Positions 47,742 to 57,732 are shown, counted from the stretch's first letter. The stretch is 64,000 nucleotides of DNA from Companilactobacillus tucceti DSM 20183 (GCF_001434665.1 NZ_AZDG01000001.1:124001-188000); one strand, 5' to 3'. Program-made: numbers and translations. Notes: generated by a model from the sequence alone, not told the origin.

Positions 47742-48949
47742 GTTCTTAAAACGCTTCCTTTAGGAGTAATTGATTTTCCACGTGGAATTTCAAACATACA
47801 TGTTGCACGTTGTAAGTTATTTAAGTTTCCGGAAGCATCCCCACCAACACGACCGATTTCAATATGATCTCCATTAAAGATATATTTTCCACGAAGAATA
47901 CGATCGTACATATTAGTTTTAGTATATTCTGCATTTAAAGTTCCGGTACATTCGATACAGCGACTAGTTTGGTGTTGCATCAGTCTTAATGCGTATTCTA
48001 CATATAAGTAGAAACCAGTGAAACAAGCACCTGGATTTCCGGATAATCCAAAGAATAAGGTATTGTCATAAATAAATGCCGTAGTAACACTACCAGGGCG
48101 CATTTCAAGTTTGTTGAATAATAATTTTTCAGACGATTTTGCTAAATCAGCAATGATATCAAAATCACCAACAGAAACACCACCGTCAGTAATGATAACG
48201 TCGCATTTTTCTAAAATATCATTTACAGCTTGTTTTAAAGCGTTTGGATCATCTTTAATTTGAGTATAGCTTATAACATCGGCACCGTTTTCTTTACAAA
48301 GTTCACGAATCATTGGTCCATTACTGTTGAAGATTTTTCCGTTAACTATTTTTTCACCAGGATTTAAAAGTTCTGATCCAGTAGTAATAATTCCAATAGT
48401 TGGTTTTTTATAAACGGATATTTCTTGTACATCAAATGCGCTTAATAAACTAATACCACCTGGATTAATTTCAGTATTCTTGGCTAATAATAAATCGTCT
48501 TTTTTAAAGTAATCACCAATTTGAGTGATGTTATCTTTCTTTTGAATTTCTGTAATTTGTACAGTATCTTTATCGATCATTCTAGTTGTTTCCAACATAA
48601 CAACTATATCTGCGCCATCTGGAACATAGCCACCGGTCATAATTCTAACGGCTTCTCCAGAGACTAATGGTCGATCAAAATCGGCACCAGCAGGAATATC
48701 ACCGACGACTTTTAAATTTGCAGGTAGGTTTTTTAAATCGGATTGTAACATGGCAAATCCATCATATCCTGAGCGTCTGAAGGTGGGAAAGTCATGAGGT
48801 GCCTTAATATATTCAGCAATTATTCTGTGGTTTGCTTTTGAAGCAGGCATTTTTTCTGTTTTTAGTGAAACACTCTCAATATTATCAACGATAACTTTTC
48901 TAGCTTCGTCAATACTAATAGCATTTCTTTGATCGACTGGTTTATACAT
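47720..48949 (-). CDS. moeA: Molybdopterin molybdenumtransferase
   Basis: A 409-residue enzyme that inserts molybdate into adenylylated molybdopterin. Conserved blocks: FRRSGYDGFAM, GDIPAGADF, AVRIMTGGYVPDGADIVVMLE, ITTGSELLNPGE, DVIITDGGVSVGDFD and FFGLSGNPGACFTGFYL. Start codon overlaps the moaB stop by one base. Confidence 0.96.
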   Translation of the reverse strand: MYKPVDQRNAISIDEARKVIVDNIESVSLKTEKMPASKANHRIIAEYIKAPHDFPTFRRSGYDGFAMLQSDLKNLPANLKVVGDIPAGADFDRPLVSGEAVRIMTGGYVPDGADIVVMLETTRMIDKDTVQITEIQKKDNITQIGDYFKKDDLLLAKNTEINPGGISLLSAFDVQEISVYKKPTIGIITTGSELLNPGEKIVNGKIFNSNGPMIRELCKENGADVISYTQIKDDPNALKQAVNDILEKCDVIITDGGVSVGDFDIIADLAKSSEKLLFNKLEMRPGSVTTAFIYDNTLFFGLSGNPGACFTGFYLYVEYALRLMQHQTSRCIECTGTLNAEYTKTNMYDRILRGKYIFNGDHIEIGRVGGDASGNLNNLQRATCMFEIPRGKSITPKGSVLRTWLLPFK

Positions 48950-49416
48950 TATTTAGTGATCTCCTTAATTAAATGATTTAAATCTGGCAAGATAATTTTT
49001 TCTAAAGCTGTCTTGCAAGCGTTTGTGGATCCTGGAAGTAGGTAACAAATTTGGTCACTGTCAGTTATTCCAGCAGTGGCACCTGAAACTAAAGCTTTTA
49101 AACCAATATCAGCTATACTTATTTGACGAAAATATTCGCCAAATCCTGGAATGACTTTGATAAATTTTGGCTCAAGCGTATCAATTGTGACGTCACGACG
49201 AGCGATACCTGTTCCGCCATTTACCAAAATCAATTTACAGGATGTTACTAATAGTTTGTTATAAGCAGAAGTTATTTGTTCGGCGTCATCTTTAACAATA
49301 TATTTTTTAATAAAGTTATTACCGGCGTCTGACATAGCTTCTTGAATATAAAGACCTGATTTATCAGTATCTTCAGTGCGAGTGTCACTTACTGTGATAA
49401 TTCCAAAATCAATCAT
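48949..49416 (-). CDS. moaB: Molybdopterin adenylyltransferase family protein
   Basis: A 155-residue MogA/MoaB-fold protein that adenylylates molybdopterin before MoeA acts. It shows FGIITVSDTRTEDTDKSG, the VNGGTGIARRDVTIDTLEP block that binds molybdopterin, and LPGSTNACKTALEKIILPDL. Whether it is named MoaB or Mog depends on the organism; no second copy is present. It overlaps moeB by four bases. Confidence 0.94.
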   Translation of the reverse strand: MIDFGIITVSDTRTEDTDKSGLYIQEAMSDAGNNFIKKYIVKDDAEQITSAYNKLLVTSCKLILVNGGTGIARRDVTIDTLEPKFIKVIPGFGEYFRQISIADIGLKALVSGATAGITDSDQICYLLPGSTNACKTALEKIILPDLNHLIKEITK

Positions 49417-50129
49417 TTATTTACCTCCAGGGCAATCTTTTCTTTTTTAACTTGAATCTTTCTAAAGTCAAAATTCCAATTATCTACTACTATAAGAGTA
49501 CCGGCGTTGACTTTTTTTGGAGCAGTTAGATATTTAAGAGCCATTGATGCTTGCAAACTACCAGTAATAGCGACGATCATTGGGTTTGTTCCAATATTTT
49601 TACTTAGGCCAAGTTGCGCAACATCCTCTTTTGGGTATAGGCATTCAAGACAAGCTGAATCTTTATCAATAAACATGACTTGACCTTGATTAGCTGCACA
49701 AGTTCCAAAGATATGTTTGATACCTTCTTTTTGGCAATCTTCATTAATTTGATACTTAACCGGAAAATTGTCAGTACAGTCAATTACTAAATCATATTCC
49801 TTTGATAATATATCGGAGGAATATTTTTTATTTATAATATTAATTTTAACATTACTATTTGCTTCTTGAAGATGTTTTCTAATTGCTACTAACTTATTAA
49901 TTCCGACATCACTTTCAATGTAGAGATTTTGTCTATGTAAATTTGTTAGTTCCACATCGTCAAAATCTAAGAGTGTGATTTCTCCAATACCAGCCTTTAC
50001 CAATTCCGATGAAACAAAACTTCCAAGTCCGCCAACTCCAATTGCCAATACATGAGAGTTTTCTAATCTTTTTTGACCAACTGTACCAATTTGTTTGATT
50101 TTTAGTTGTCGATCGTATCTATTTGTCAT
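49413..50129 (-). CDS. moeB: MoaD-activating adenylyltransferase (MoeB/ThiF family)
   Basis: A 238-residue E1-like enzyme that adenylylates the C-terminal Gly-Gly of MoaD. The ATP site is VGGLGSFVSSELVKAGIG, followed by LLDFDDVELTNLHRQNLY and DCTDNFPVKYQIN. One Cys pair, CLECLYP, is present but the second zinc pair of E. coli MoeB is missing because the chain ends first. There is no rhodanese domain. ATG at 50129 follows AGGTGATCAAT; the longer in-frame start at 50180 lies within the nar control region. It opens the operon moeB-moaB-moeA-mobB-mobA-orf85. Confidence 0.92.
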   Translation of the reverse strand: MTNRYDRQLKIKQIGTVGQKRLENSHVLAIGVGGLGSFVSSELVKAGIGEITLLDFDDVELTNLHRQNLYIESDVGINKLVAIRKHLQEANSNVKINIINKKYSSDILSKEYDLVIDCTDNFPVKYQINEDCQKEGIKHIFGTCAANQGQVMFIDKDSACLECLYPKEDVAQLGLSKNIGTNPMIVAITGSLQASMALKYLTAPKKVNAGTLIVVDNWNFDFRKIQVKKEKIALEVNK

Positions 50130-50155
50130 ATTGATCACCTGCCTGTACAAAATGT

Positions 50156-50169
50156 TAGGGAAAATCCTA
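50156..50169. promoter_or_regulatory. NreC-like palindrome between moeB and narG
   Basis: TAGGG-AAAA-TCCTA matches the staphylococcal NreC consensus TAGGG-N4-CCCTA at 9 of 10 fixed positions. It lies about 73 bases before the narG ATG and about 27 bases before the moeB start, so it could serve both divergent operons. A -10-like TATAGT is at 50200-50205 on the narG side. Confidence 0.6.
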
Positions 50170-50242
50170 ATCAAAATCAATTAGGATAAGTGCTAGATTT
50201 ATAGTTAGAACAAAGTATGTAGAACTAGGTGGGAATTTACAT

Positions 50243-53200
50243 ATGCTAAAATCGAGATTTTTTAAAAAAGTAGAAAAGTTCAATGGTAACTTTACTCAAC
50301 TAGAAGAAGATTCACGTCGTTGGGAAAAGCTATACAAAGAACGTTGGTCGCACGATAAGGTAGTTAGAACTACTCACGGTGTAAACTGTACCGGATCATG
50401 TAGTTGGAATGTTTACGTTAAACAAGGAATTGTTACGTGGGAACATCAATCAACTGACTATCCATCTTGTGGACCTAATATGCCAGAATTTGAGCCTCGT
50501 GGATGTCCTCGTGGTGCTAGTTTCTCATGGTATGAATACAGTCCTTTGAGAATCAAGTATCCATATATTCGTGAACGCTTATGGAAGATGTGGCAAGATG
50601 CCAAGGATAAATTCGATAGTCCTATCGATGCTTGGGAATCAATTGTTACTGATCCAGAAAAGACTAAGGCTTATAAGAGCGTTCGTGGACATGGTGGGTT
50701 GATCCGTGTTAAATGGGATGACGCTACTGAATTAATTTCAGCCATGCTGTTATATACGATCAAGAAATACGGTCCTGATCGAATTGCTGGATTCTCTCCA
50801 ATTCCAGCTATGTCAATGCTAAGTTACGCTTCAGGTGCAAGATTCATGTCATTAATTGGTGGAGAAATGTTGAGTTTCTATGATTGGTATGCCGATCTAC
50901 CACCAGCATCACCACAAGTTTGGGGTGAACAAACTGACGTACCAGAATCAAGTGATTGGTATAACAGTCAATATCTAATGATGTGGGGCTCAAATGTTCC
51001 ATTAACTAGAACACCAGATGCTCACTTCATGGTAGAAGCTAGATATAAAGGTACAAAAGTTGTTTCTATTAGTCCTGACTATGCTGAAAACGTTAAGTTT
51101 GCGGATAATTGGTTAGCTCCAAATCCAGGATCAGATGCTGCATTAGCCCAAGGATTTACTCACGTTATCTTAAATGAGTATTACAACAATCAACAAGTTC
51201 CATACTTTACAGATTATGTTAAGAAATTTACTGACTTGCCATTTGTCATTATGCTTGATCAAAGTGAAAAGAATGATGAGCATGTTGTTTCTGGCCGTTT
51301 CTTAAGAATTTCTGATTTAAAGGATACTAATGAAGCTAATCCTGAATGGAAACCAATGTTAGTTGATGAACCAACAGATAAATTGGTAGTACCAAATGGA
51401 ACTATTGGTCAAAGATGGGATAAGAGTGAAAAATGGAATCTTGATTTGACTTCAGAATTTGGACGAGAAATCAGTCCTAAACTTTCATTCTTAGGTGAAG
51501 ATTACAAAGTAATTGATATGCCAAACTTTGATAGTGAAGGTAATTCAATTTACAGTAGAACTATTCCTTGTCGTGAGATCACTTTGAAGGATGGCTCTAA
51601 GAAATTTATCACTACTGTATTTGATTTAGTTATGGCTCAATATGGTATCAAACGTAAGAAAATTGATATTTATGCAGCTAAAGGATATGACGATGCTGAT
51701 AGTCTTTTCACACCAGCTTGGCAAGAAAAAATTACTGGTGTAAGAGCAGATTTGGTAGTTCAAATAGCTCGTGAATTTGCACAAAATGCTGCTGATACAA
51801 AAGGTAAGTCGATGATTATTGTTGGTGCTGGTATCAACCACTGGTTCAACAGTGATATGACATATCGTGCCATCATTAATATGTTGATGTTAACAGGATG
51901 TATTGGTGTTCAAGGTGGCGGCTGGGCTCACTATGTTGGACAAGAAAAACTACGTCCGGCTGAAGGTTGGGCTAATATTGCTTTTGCTAATGATTGGCAA
52001 CCAGGTGGAGCACGTCAACAACAAGGAACATCATTCTTCTATTTTGCTAGTGATCAATGGAAATACGATGAGCTAGATAATGAAGGTATGAAGTCACCAA
52101 TCAAGACTATTAAAGATGGATACAAACACCCAGCCGATTATAATCAAATGGCCATCAGATTAGGTTGGATGCCATCATATCCACAATTTGATCGTAATAA
52201 TTTGAACTTTGTTAAAGATTATAAGACCACTGATATCAAGGAAATTTCTAAGAAAGTCGTTCAGGAATTAAAAGAGGGTAGTTTGCATTTTGCCGCCGAA
52301 GCTCCTGATAAAGATATTAATCAACCAAAAGCACTATTTATTTGGCGTTCTAACTTATTCTCATCATCTGGTAAGGGTCAAGAGTATTTTATGAAACACA
52401 TTTTGGGATCTGAAAATGGTCTTTTGGCTAAGCAGAGTGAAAACTTTAAGCCAGTTGATATGGAATGGGATGAAAAGAGTGTTACAGGTAAATTGGATCT
52501 GGCAGTTGCCTTTGATTTTAGAATGGTAACTACACCACTTTATTCAGATATTGTGTTACCAGCAGCAACTTGGTATGAAAAAGAAGATCTTTCAAGTACT
52601 GATATGCATCCATTTATCCATCCATTCAACAAAGCTGTTGATCCACTTTGGGAATCACAAAGTGATTGGCAAGCATTCAAGCATATTTCTAAACGTTTCT
52701 CAGAAATGGCTAAGAAATACTATAGTGAACCACAATATGACTTGAAGACTCAACCACTTGGACATGATTCAATGGGTGAAATCTCACAACCATACGGTAA
52801 GATCAAAGACTGGAAACGTGGAGAAATCGAACCAATTCCTGGTAAGACTATGCCAAGTCTTTCATTAGTAAAACGTGATTATACAGCCGTTTATAATAAA
52901 TATATTGCCCTTGGACCAAATGCCGGTGGTAAAGTTGGATCAAATGGCTACAGTTATAGTGTTGCTGATGAATACAACGAATTGAAAGATATTATTGGAA
53001 CTTATACTGATGGTGTCGATAAAGGTTATCCAAAACTTGATGAAGATAAGAATGTTGCAGAGTCGATTCTTCACTTATCAAGTGCTTCAAATGGACATGT
53101 TGCCAAAAAGGCTTGGGAAGATGCGGAACAAGTTACTGGTAAAAAGCTAACTGATATTTCTGCTGGTTTAACTGAAAAGCAAATGACTTTTGCTAATATA

Positions 53201-53911
53201 ACTGCTCAACCTAAGGAAGCAATTCCAACTCCAATATTCTCAAGTGCTAAACATGATGGTGACAGATATTCACCATTCTCAGTAAATATTGAAAGAAATG
53301 TTCCATTTAGAACTTTGACTGGTCGCCAACAATTCTATTTAGATCACGAAATATTCCAAGAATATGGTGAAGAATTAGCAACTTACAAGCCAACTCTTCC
53401 ACCACATGTCTTAGGACCAGCTGATACAAAGGTTGCGCCAGCAGATAAAGAATTAACACTTCGTTATTTGACACCGCATGGTAAGTGGAATATTCATACA
53501 ACTTACCAAGATAATTTGTACATGTTGACCTTATTTAGAGGTGGTCCAACAGTTTGGTTAAGTTTGGATGATGCTAAGAAGATCGATATTAAAGATAATG
53601 ATTGGGTCGAGTTATACAACAAGAATGGTGTCGTTACTGCGAGAGCAGTTGTTTCACAACGTATGCCTGATGGAACAATGTATATGTATCATGCTCAAGA
53701 TATGGAAATTGAAGAACCATTATCAACAATTACAGGTAACCGTGGTGGTAGTCATAATGCCCCAACTCAAATTCATGTTAAACCAACCCAAATGGTTGGT
53801 GGATATGCTCAATTGAGTTATGGATTCAACTACTATGGACCTATTGGTAATCAAAGAGATTTATATGTAAATGTTAGAAAATTAAAGGAGGTCAAGTGGC
53901 ATGAAAGTTAA
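50243..53911 (+). CDS. narG: Respiratory nitrate reductase alpha subunit
   Basis: A 1222-residue cytoplasm-facing molybdoenzyme that reduces nitrate to nitrite with electrons from NarH. The FS0 cluster ligands are in THGVNCTGSCSWN (His, Cys, Cys) and EPRGCPRGASFSW; the Mo-ligand Asp is expected near WYADLPPASPQVWGEQTDVP. Molybdopterin-binding segments such as GSNVPLTRTPDAHF and HAQDMEIEEPL are present. Length is normal for NarG. ATG at 50243 is preceded by AGGTGGGAA. First gene of an operon running to 61730. Confidence 0.97.
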   Translation: MLKSRFFKKVEKFNGNFTQLEEDSRRWEKLYKERWSHDKVVRTTHGVNCTGSCSWNVYVKQGIVTWEHQSTDYPSCGPNMPEFEPRGCPRGASFSWYEYSPLRIKYPYIRERLWKMWQDAKDKFDSPIDAWESIVTDPEKTKAYKSVRGHGGLIRVKWDDATELISAMLLYTIKKYGPDRIAGFSPIPAMSMLSYASGARFMSLIGGEMLSFYDWYADLPPASPQVWGEQTDVPESSDWYNSQYLMMWGSNVPLTRTPDAHFMVEARYKGTKVVSISPDYAENVKFADNWLAPNPGSDAALAQGFTHVILNEYYNNQQVPYFTDYVKKFTDLPFVIMLDQSEKNDEHVVSGRFLRISDLKDTNEANPEWKPMLVDEPTDKLVVPNGTIGQRWDKSEKWNLDLTSEFGREISPKLSFLGEDYKVIDMPNFDSEGNSIYSRTIPCREITLKDGSKKFITTVFDLVMAQYGIKRKKIDIYAAKGYDDADSLFTPAWQEKITGVRADLVVQIAREFAQNAADTKGKSMIIVGAGINHWFNSDMTYRAIINMLMLTGCIGVQGGGWAHYVGQEKLRPAEGWANIAFANDWQPGGARQQQGTSFFYFASDQWKYDELDNEGMKSPIKTIKDGYKHPADYNQMAIRLGWMPSYPQFDRNNLNFVKDYKTTDIKEISKKVVQELKEGSLHFAAEAPDKDINQPKALFIWRSNLFSSSGKGQEYFMKHILGSENGLLAKQSENFKPVDMEWDEKSVTGKLDLAVAFDFRMVTTPLYSDIVLPAATWYEKEDLSSTDMHPFIHPFNKAVDPLWESQSDWQAFKHISKRFSEMAKKYYSEPQYDLKTQPLGHDSMGEISQPYGKIKDWKRGEIEPIPGKTMPSLSLVKRDYTAVYNKYIALGPNAGGKVGSNGYSYSVADEYNELKDIIGTYTDGVDKGYPKLDEDKNVAESILHLSSASNGHVAKKAWEDAEQVTGKKLTDISAGLTEKQMTFANITAQPKEAIPTPIFSSAKHDGDRYSPFSVNIERNVPFRTLTGRQQFYLDHEIFQEYGEELATYKPTLPPHVLGPADTKVAPADKELTLRYLTPHGKWNIHTTYQDNLYMLTLFRGGPTVWLSLDDAKKIDIKDNDWVELYNKNGVVTARAVVSQRMPDGTMYMYHAQDMEIEEPLSTITGNRGGSHNAPTQIHVKPTQMVGGYAQLSYGFNYYGPIGNQRDLYVNVRKLKEVKWHES

Positions 53912-55460
53912 AGCACAAATTTCCATGGTATTAAATTTGGATAAGTGTATCGGCTGTCATACTTGTTCAGTAACATGTAAACAAACTTGGACAAATCGAC
54001 CAGGTGCTGAGTACATGTGGTTTAACAACGTCGAAACAAGACCTGGTGTTGGTTATCCTAAAAAATGGGAAGATGAAAGTCACTACAAAGGTGGCTGGAA
54101 ACTAAATCGTAAAGGTAAATTAGAGTTACGTGCTGGTAGCAAATTGAATAAAGTTGCTCTAGCTAAGATTTTCTATAATCCTGATATGCCTAATCTTGAC
54201 GATTATTACGAACCATGGACTTATGATTATCAAACACTTTTTGGAAAAGAATCAAAGCATCAACCAGTTGCCCGTGCAAAGTCACAAATAACTGGTGAAT
54301 ATATGGACTTAACTAATGGTCCTAACTGGGATGATGATTTGGCTGGATCAGATCGTAGTTTTGGTGAAGATCCTAATATGCAAAATATTGAATCAGATAT
54401 CAAAGGTAACTTTGAAAGAACATTTATGATGTATCTTCCAAGACTTTGTGAACATTGTCTAAATGCAGCTTGTGTTGCATCATGTCCAAGTGGTGCCATG
54501 TATAAACGTGATGAAGATGGTATTGTTTTGGTCGATCAAGAACGTTGTCGTGGTTGGAGATTTTGTATGACAGGTTGTCCATACAAGAAGGTTTACTTCA
54601 ATTGGAATACCAACAAAGCTGAAAAATGTACTTTCTGTTATCCAAGAATCGAAGAAGGATTACCAACAGTTTGTTCTGAAACATGTGTTGGTAGAATTAG
54701 ATATATTGGTGTAATTCTTTATGATGCTGATAGAGTTGCAGAGGCTTGTGAAGAACCAGATGATACTAAACTTTATGAAGCTCAATTAGGATTGTTCCTT
54801 GATCCTAATGATCCAGAAGTTGTTGAACAAGCTTTGGCTGATGGTGTTGATATGGAGACAATCAGATGTGCTCAAAAGTCACCTATCTATAAGATGGCAG
54901 TCGAACAAAAAATTGCTTTCCCATTGCATCCTGAATACCGCACAATGCCAATGGTTTGGTATGTGCCACCATTGTCACCAATTATGAATTATTTTGAGGG
55001 GAAAAATTCTATTAAATATCCAGAAATGATTTTCCCTGCAATTAATGAAATGCGTATCCCAGTTGAATATTTGGCAAATCTTTTGTCAGGTGGAAATACT
55101 GAGGTAATTAAGAATGCATTATACAAATTAGCTATGATGAGATTGTATATGAGAGCTAAGACAAGCGGAAAAGACTTTGATCCTGCAAAACTTGATCGTG
55201 TCGGCTTAACTGAAGATTCTGCAACATCACTTTATCGTTTACTTGCTATTGCAAAATATGAAGATAGATTTGTTATTCCAAAGAGTAAGAAAGAAAAAGT
55301 TGCTCCTGTCGCTGAAGACCAGGGTGGATTAGGCTTTGAACAATGTAATGGTTGTGCTTTGGCACCGGTTCATGGAAGCATGCTTCGTAAAGCAAAAGCC
55401 GGAGAATCAACAAAAGATATTTACGCAGAAAGCTTCTACGGAGGAATTTGGCGTGATTAA
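53901..55460 (+). CDS. narH: Respiratory nitrate reductase beta subunit
   Basis: A 519-residue electron-transfer subunit with four Fe-S clusters. Cys motifs in order: CIGCHTCSVTCK near 18, LCEHCLNAACVASCPSG near 184, CRGWRFCMTGCPYKK near 217 where Trp replaces a ligand so a [3Fe-4S] cluster forms, and CTFCYPRIEEGLPTVCSETC near 244. This is the NarH pattern. The start overlaps narG by 11 bases, after AAGGAGG. Confidence 0.97.
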   Translation: MKVKAQISMVLNLDKCIGCHTCSVTCKQTWTNRPGAEYMWFNNVETRPGVGYPKKWEDESHYKGGWKLNRKGKLELRAGSKLNKVALAKIFYNPDMPNLDDYYEPWTYDYQTLFGKESKHQPVARAKSQITGEYMDLTNGPNWDDDLAGSDRSFGEDPNMQNIESDIKGNFERTFMMYLPRLCEHCLNAACVASCPSGAMYKRDEDGIVLVDQERCRGWRFCMTGCPYKKVYFNWNTNKAEKCTFCYPRIEEGLPTVCSETCVGRIRYIGVILYDADRVAEACEEPDDTKLYEAQLGLFLDPNDPEVVEQALADGVDMETIRCAQKSPIYKMAVEQKIAFPLHPEYRTMPMVWYVPPLSPIMNYFEGKNSIKYPEMIFPAINEMRIPVEYLANLLSGGNTEVIKNALYKLAMMRLYMRAKTSGKDFDPAKLDRVGLTEDSATSLYRLLAIAKYEDRFVIPKSKKEKVAPVAEDQGGLGFEQCNGCALAPVHGSMLRKAKAGESTKDIYAESFYGGIWRD

Positions 55461-56043
55461 TATTGAAAAGTTGAACTCCCTAAAACAAGGTTTTGTCTAT
55501 CTTTCTAGATTATTGGATTACCCGCAACAATCTATCTTAACTGATGATTTTGTAAACGAATTTAAAGCTGATTATGCTGAAACACCATCTAAAGATAAAT
55601 TGCTAAATATAATTTATAAAATGCAAAGATATTCTTTAGAAGAATTAAAAACTCATTACGTTTCACTTTTTGAACTAAATAACCGTTATACTTTATATAT
55701 GAGTTATTATAAAATGACGGATTCAAGAGAACGAGGACAACTATTAGCTAAGCTAAAGATGCTTTATGAAATGTTCGGGGTAAGAATAAATGGAACTGAA
55801 ATGTCTGATTACTTACCTTTGATGCTTGAATTTTTAGCTTTTAGTGATTGGAGAAATGATGACCGTCAACAAGATCTAAAATTACTATTTTCTGTAATTG
55901 AAGATGGTACTTATAACTTGTTAGAAAATTCTAAAGTACAGTCTGAGGATATATACTTTGAAATTATTAAGGTTGTTAGAGCTGAGTTTAAGTCTTGTCT
56001 TGAAGAAGATTCTGTTCAAGAGGGGGAAATGAGTAATGGATAA
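55453..56043 (+). CDS. narJ: Nitrate reductase assembly chaperone
   Basis: A 196-residue TorD/NarJ-type chaperone needed for inserting the cofactor into NarG. The typical patterns are FVYLSRLLDYPQQ and YVSLFELNNRYTLYMSYYK, then DYLPLMLEFLAF. GTG at 55453 is chosen because GGAGGA lies 7 bases upstream inside narH; the longer frame would reach far into narH. It overlaps narH by eight bases and narI by eight. Confidence 0.93.
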   Translation: MINIEKLNSLKQGFVYLSRLLDYPQQSILTDDFVNEFKADYAETPSKDKLLNIIYKMQRYSLEELKTHYVSLFELNNRYTLYMSYYKMTDSRERGQLLAKLKMLYEMFGVRINGTEMSDYLPLMLEFLAFSDWRNDDRQQDLKLLFSVIEDGTYNLLENSKVQSEDIYFEIIKVVRAEFKSCLEEDSVQEGEMSNG

Positions 56044-56740
56044 TGTTTGGGGTTATATCTTATGGGTAATATTCCCTTATGTAGCTTTAGGATCATTCTT
56101 CTTTGGAACGATAATTCGTTTGGCACTTTATGGCGGTAATATTACTGCCAAATCAAGTGAATTGTTGGAAAAGAAGCAATTGATGATAGGGAGTATCTTA
56201 TTCCATATTGGTATTATCTTTGTATTTTTTGGACATGTGGTCGGCATCTTTATTCCTAAATCATTTACGGATTTTTTAGGAATTCCTAATGAGGTTTATC
56301 ATATAGGAGCACTAGTTATGGGAGGGACCGCTGGATTTATGGCTTTAGCCGGGATGATAATTTTGTCTTATCGTCGCTTTTCCAATAAGCGTGTCTTCAA
56401 AACTAGTTCATTCAGTGATTTAGTAGTCAATGTTTCCTTTTTGATAGTAATTGTTTTGGGATTAAGTGCTTCATTGATCGAAGGAACTGTTTTTCACCCA
56501 GAATTTAATTACCGTTTAAATCTTTCAGTTTGGGCTCGACAATTATTTTATTTCCACCCAAACTATCATTTGATGTTGCAAGTACCAATCGTGTTTAGAA
56601 TACATGTTATATGTGGATTATTGATCTTTGCCTTTTTCCCATATACAAGATTAGTTCATGCTTTAACATTGCCTTGGCAATATATCTTTAGACGTCCTAT
56701 CGTTTACAGAAAAAAGGGATTAAGAGGGAGATCAAAATAG
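56036..56740 (+). CDS. narI: Respiratory nitrate reductase gamma subunit (b-type cytochrome)
   Basis: A 234-residue membrane subunit that oxidises menaquinol and passes electrons to NarH through two haems b. Five membrane segments start near residue 5; His ligands are expected in ILFHIGIIFVFFGHVVG and in VFRIHVICGLLIF. Lactobacilli generally need external haem and menaquinone for this enzyme; I see no haem or menaquinone synthesis genes in the window. Confidence 0.95.
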   Translation: MDNVWGYILWVIFPYVALGSFFFGTIIRLALYGGNITAKSSELLEKKQLMIGSILFHIGIIFVFFGHVVGIFIPKSFTDFLGIPNEVYHIGALVMGGTAGFMALAGMIILSYRRFSNKRVFKTSSFSDLVVNVSFLIVIVLGLSASLIEGTVFHPEFNYRLNLSVWARQLFYFHPNYHLMLQVPIVFRIHVICGLLIFAFFPYTRLVHALTLPWQYIFRRPIVYRKKGLRGRSK

Positions 56741-56778
56741 TAATCAGAAAACATCGAAATAAAATTTTAATTACACTC

Positions 56779-57732
56779 ATGTTTGTCTTACTTATAATTC
56801 TAATATTTTGTTCGATGATGATTGGACGATACAACTTGTCGATGACCGAAGTTTCTAGATTCTTTTTGGGACGTGCTAATAGTGCTACCAAATTAATTTT
56901 GGATCTTAGATTTATTCGAATTATTGCTGTGATTTTAGTTGGCGCTGGTCTGTCTATGGCTGGCGCCACTTTTCAATCTGTCTTTAATAATGGACTTGCT
57001 TCACCTAATATATTAGGTGTTTCAACAGGTGCTAGTGTTGGTGCAGCAATTGCTATCCTAAATAATGCACCAATATATGTGATTGAATTGGCTGCTTTTA
57101 TTATGGGAATAGTAACAGTTGTGTTGACGATCGTTATAGATAGTTTTATGCATAGTAAATCTAGTATTGGATTGATTTTGTCGGGTATTATTATGTCTGG
57201 TCTTATGCAATCAATATTAGGATCAATGAAATATATTGCAGACCCAGAGGACCAATTACAAAGTATTGTTTATTGGGAAATGGGTAGCTTTATGAAAGTC
57301 GACAAACAAGCCTTATATTCAGTGGGACCAATCATTCTTGTAGGGATAATATTTCTACTAATAACTAGATGGAGATTGAATGCACTTACGTTAGATTTGG
57401 CCACTGTTAAAACAATAGGTATCAATCCTAAGCTGAATCGAAATATTATGATAGCTTTTGCTACCTTGTTAACGGCCGCTGCAGTTTGTCTGTGTGGCGT
57501 CATTGGGTGGATAGGTCTAGTTGTTCCACATATTAGTCGTCAATTAGTTGGCGATGATAATAGGTATGCGTTACCAATGTCCGCAGGTGTTGGTGCGGTT
57601 TTATTAGTAATAGCCGATACATTGGCTAGAAGTGTTTCTGTTAATGACATACCATTGAGTATTGTTACTGGATTTATTGGAGTTCCAATATTTATATTTA
57701 TCTTGATAAAAGGAAGGAATATCGGTGTTTAG
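56779..57732 (+). CDS. BtuC/FecCD-type ABC permease, probably for molybdate
   Basis: A membrane permease of at least 317 residues with about nine segments. FecCD motifs include GAGLSMAGATFQSVFNNGLASP, GASVGAAIA, GVIGWIGLVVPHISRQLVG and DTLARS. Such permeases carry siderophores, haem, cobalamin or, in MolBCA, molybdate. Placement between narI and moaE argues for molybdate. The ATG at 56779 has no ribosome site and omits a basic N-terminus (RKHRNK) encoded just upstream, after GAGGGAG; the true start may be a rare codon such as ATA at 56737. Confidence 0.88.
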   Translation: MFVLLIILIFCSMMIGRYNLSMTEVSRFFLGRANSATKLILDLRFIRIIAVILVGAGLSMAGATFQSVFNNGLASPNILGVSTGASVGAAIAILNNAPIYVIELAAFIMGIVTVVLTIVIDSFMHSKSSIGLILSGIIMSGLMQSILGSMKYIADPEDQLQSIVYWEMGSFMKVDKQALYSVGPIILVGIIFLLITRWRLNALTLDLATVKTIGINPKLNRNIMIAFATLLTAAAVCLCGVIGWIGLVVPHISRQLVGDDNRYALPMSAGVGAVLLVIADTLARSVSVNDIPLSIVTGFIGVPIFIFILIKGRNIGV

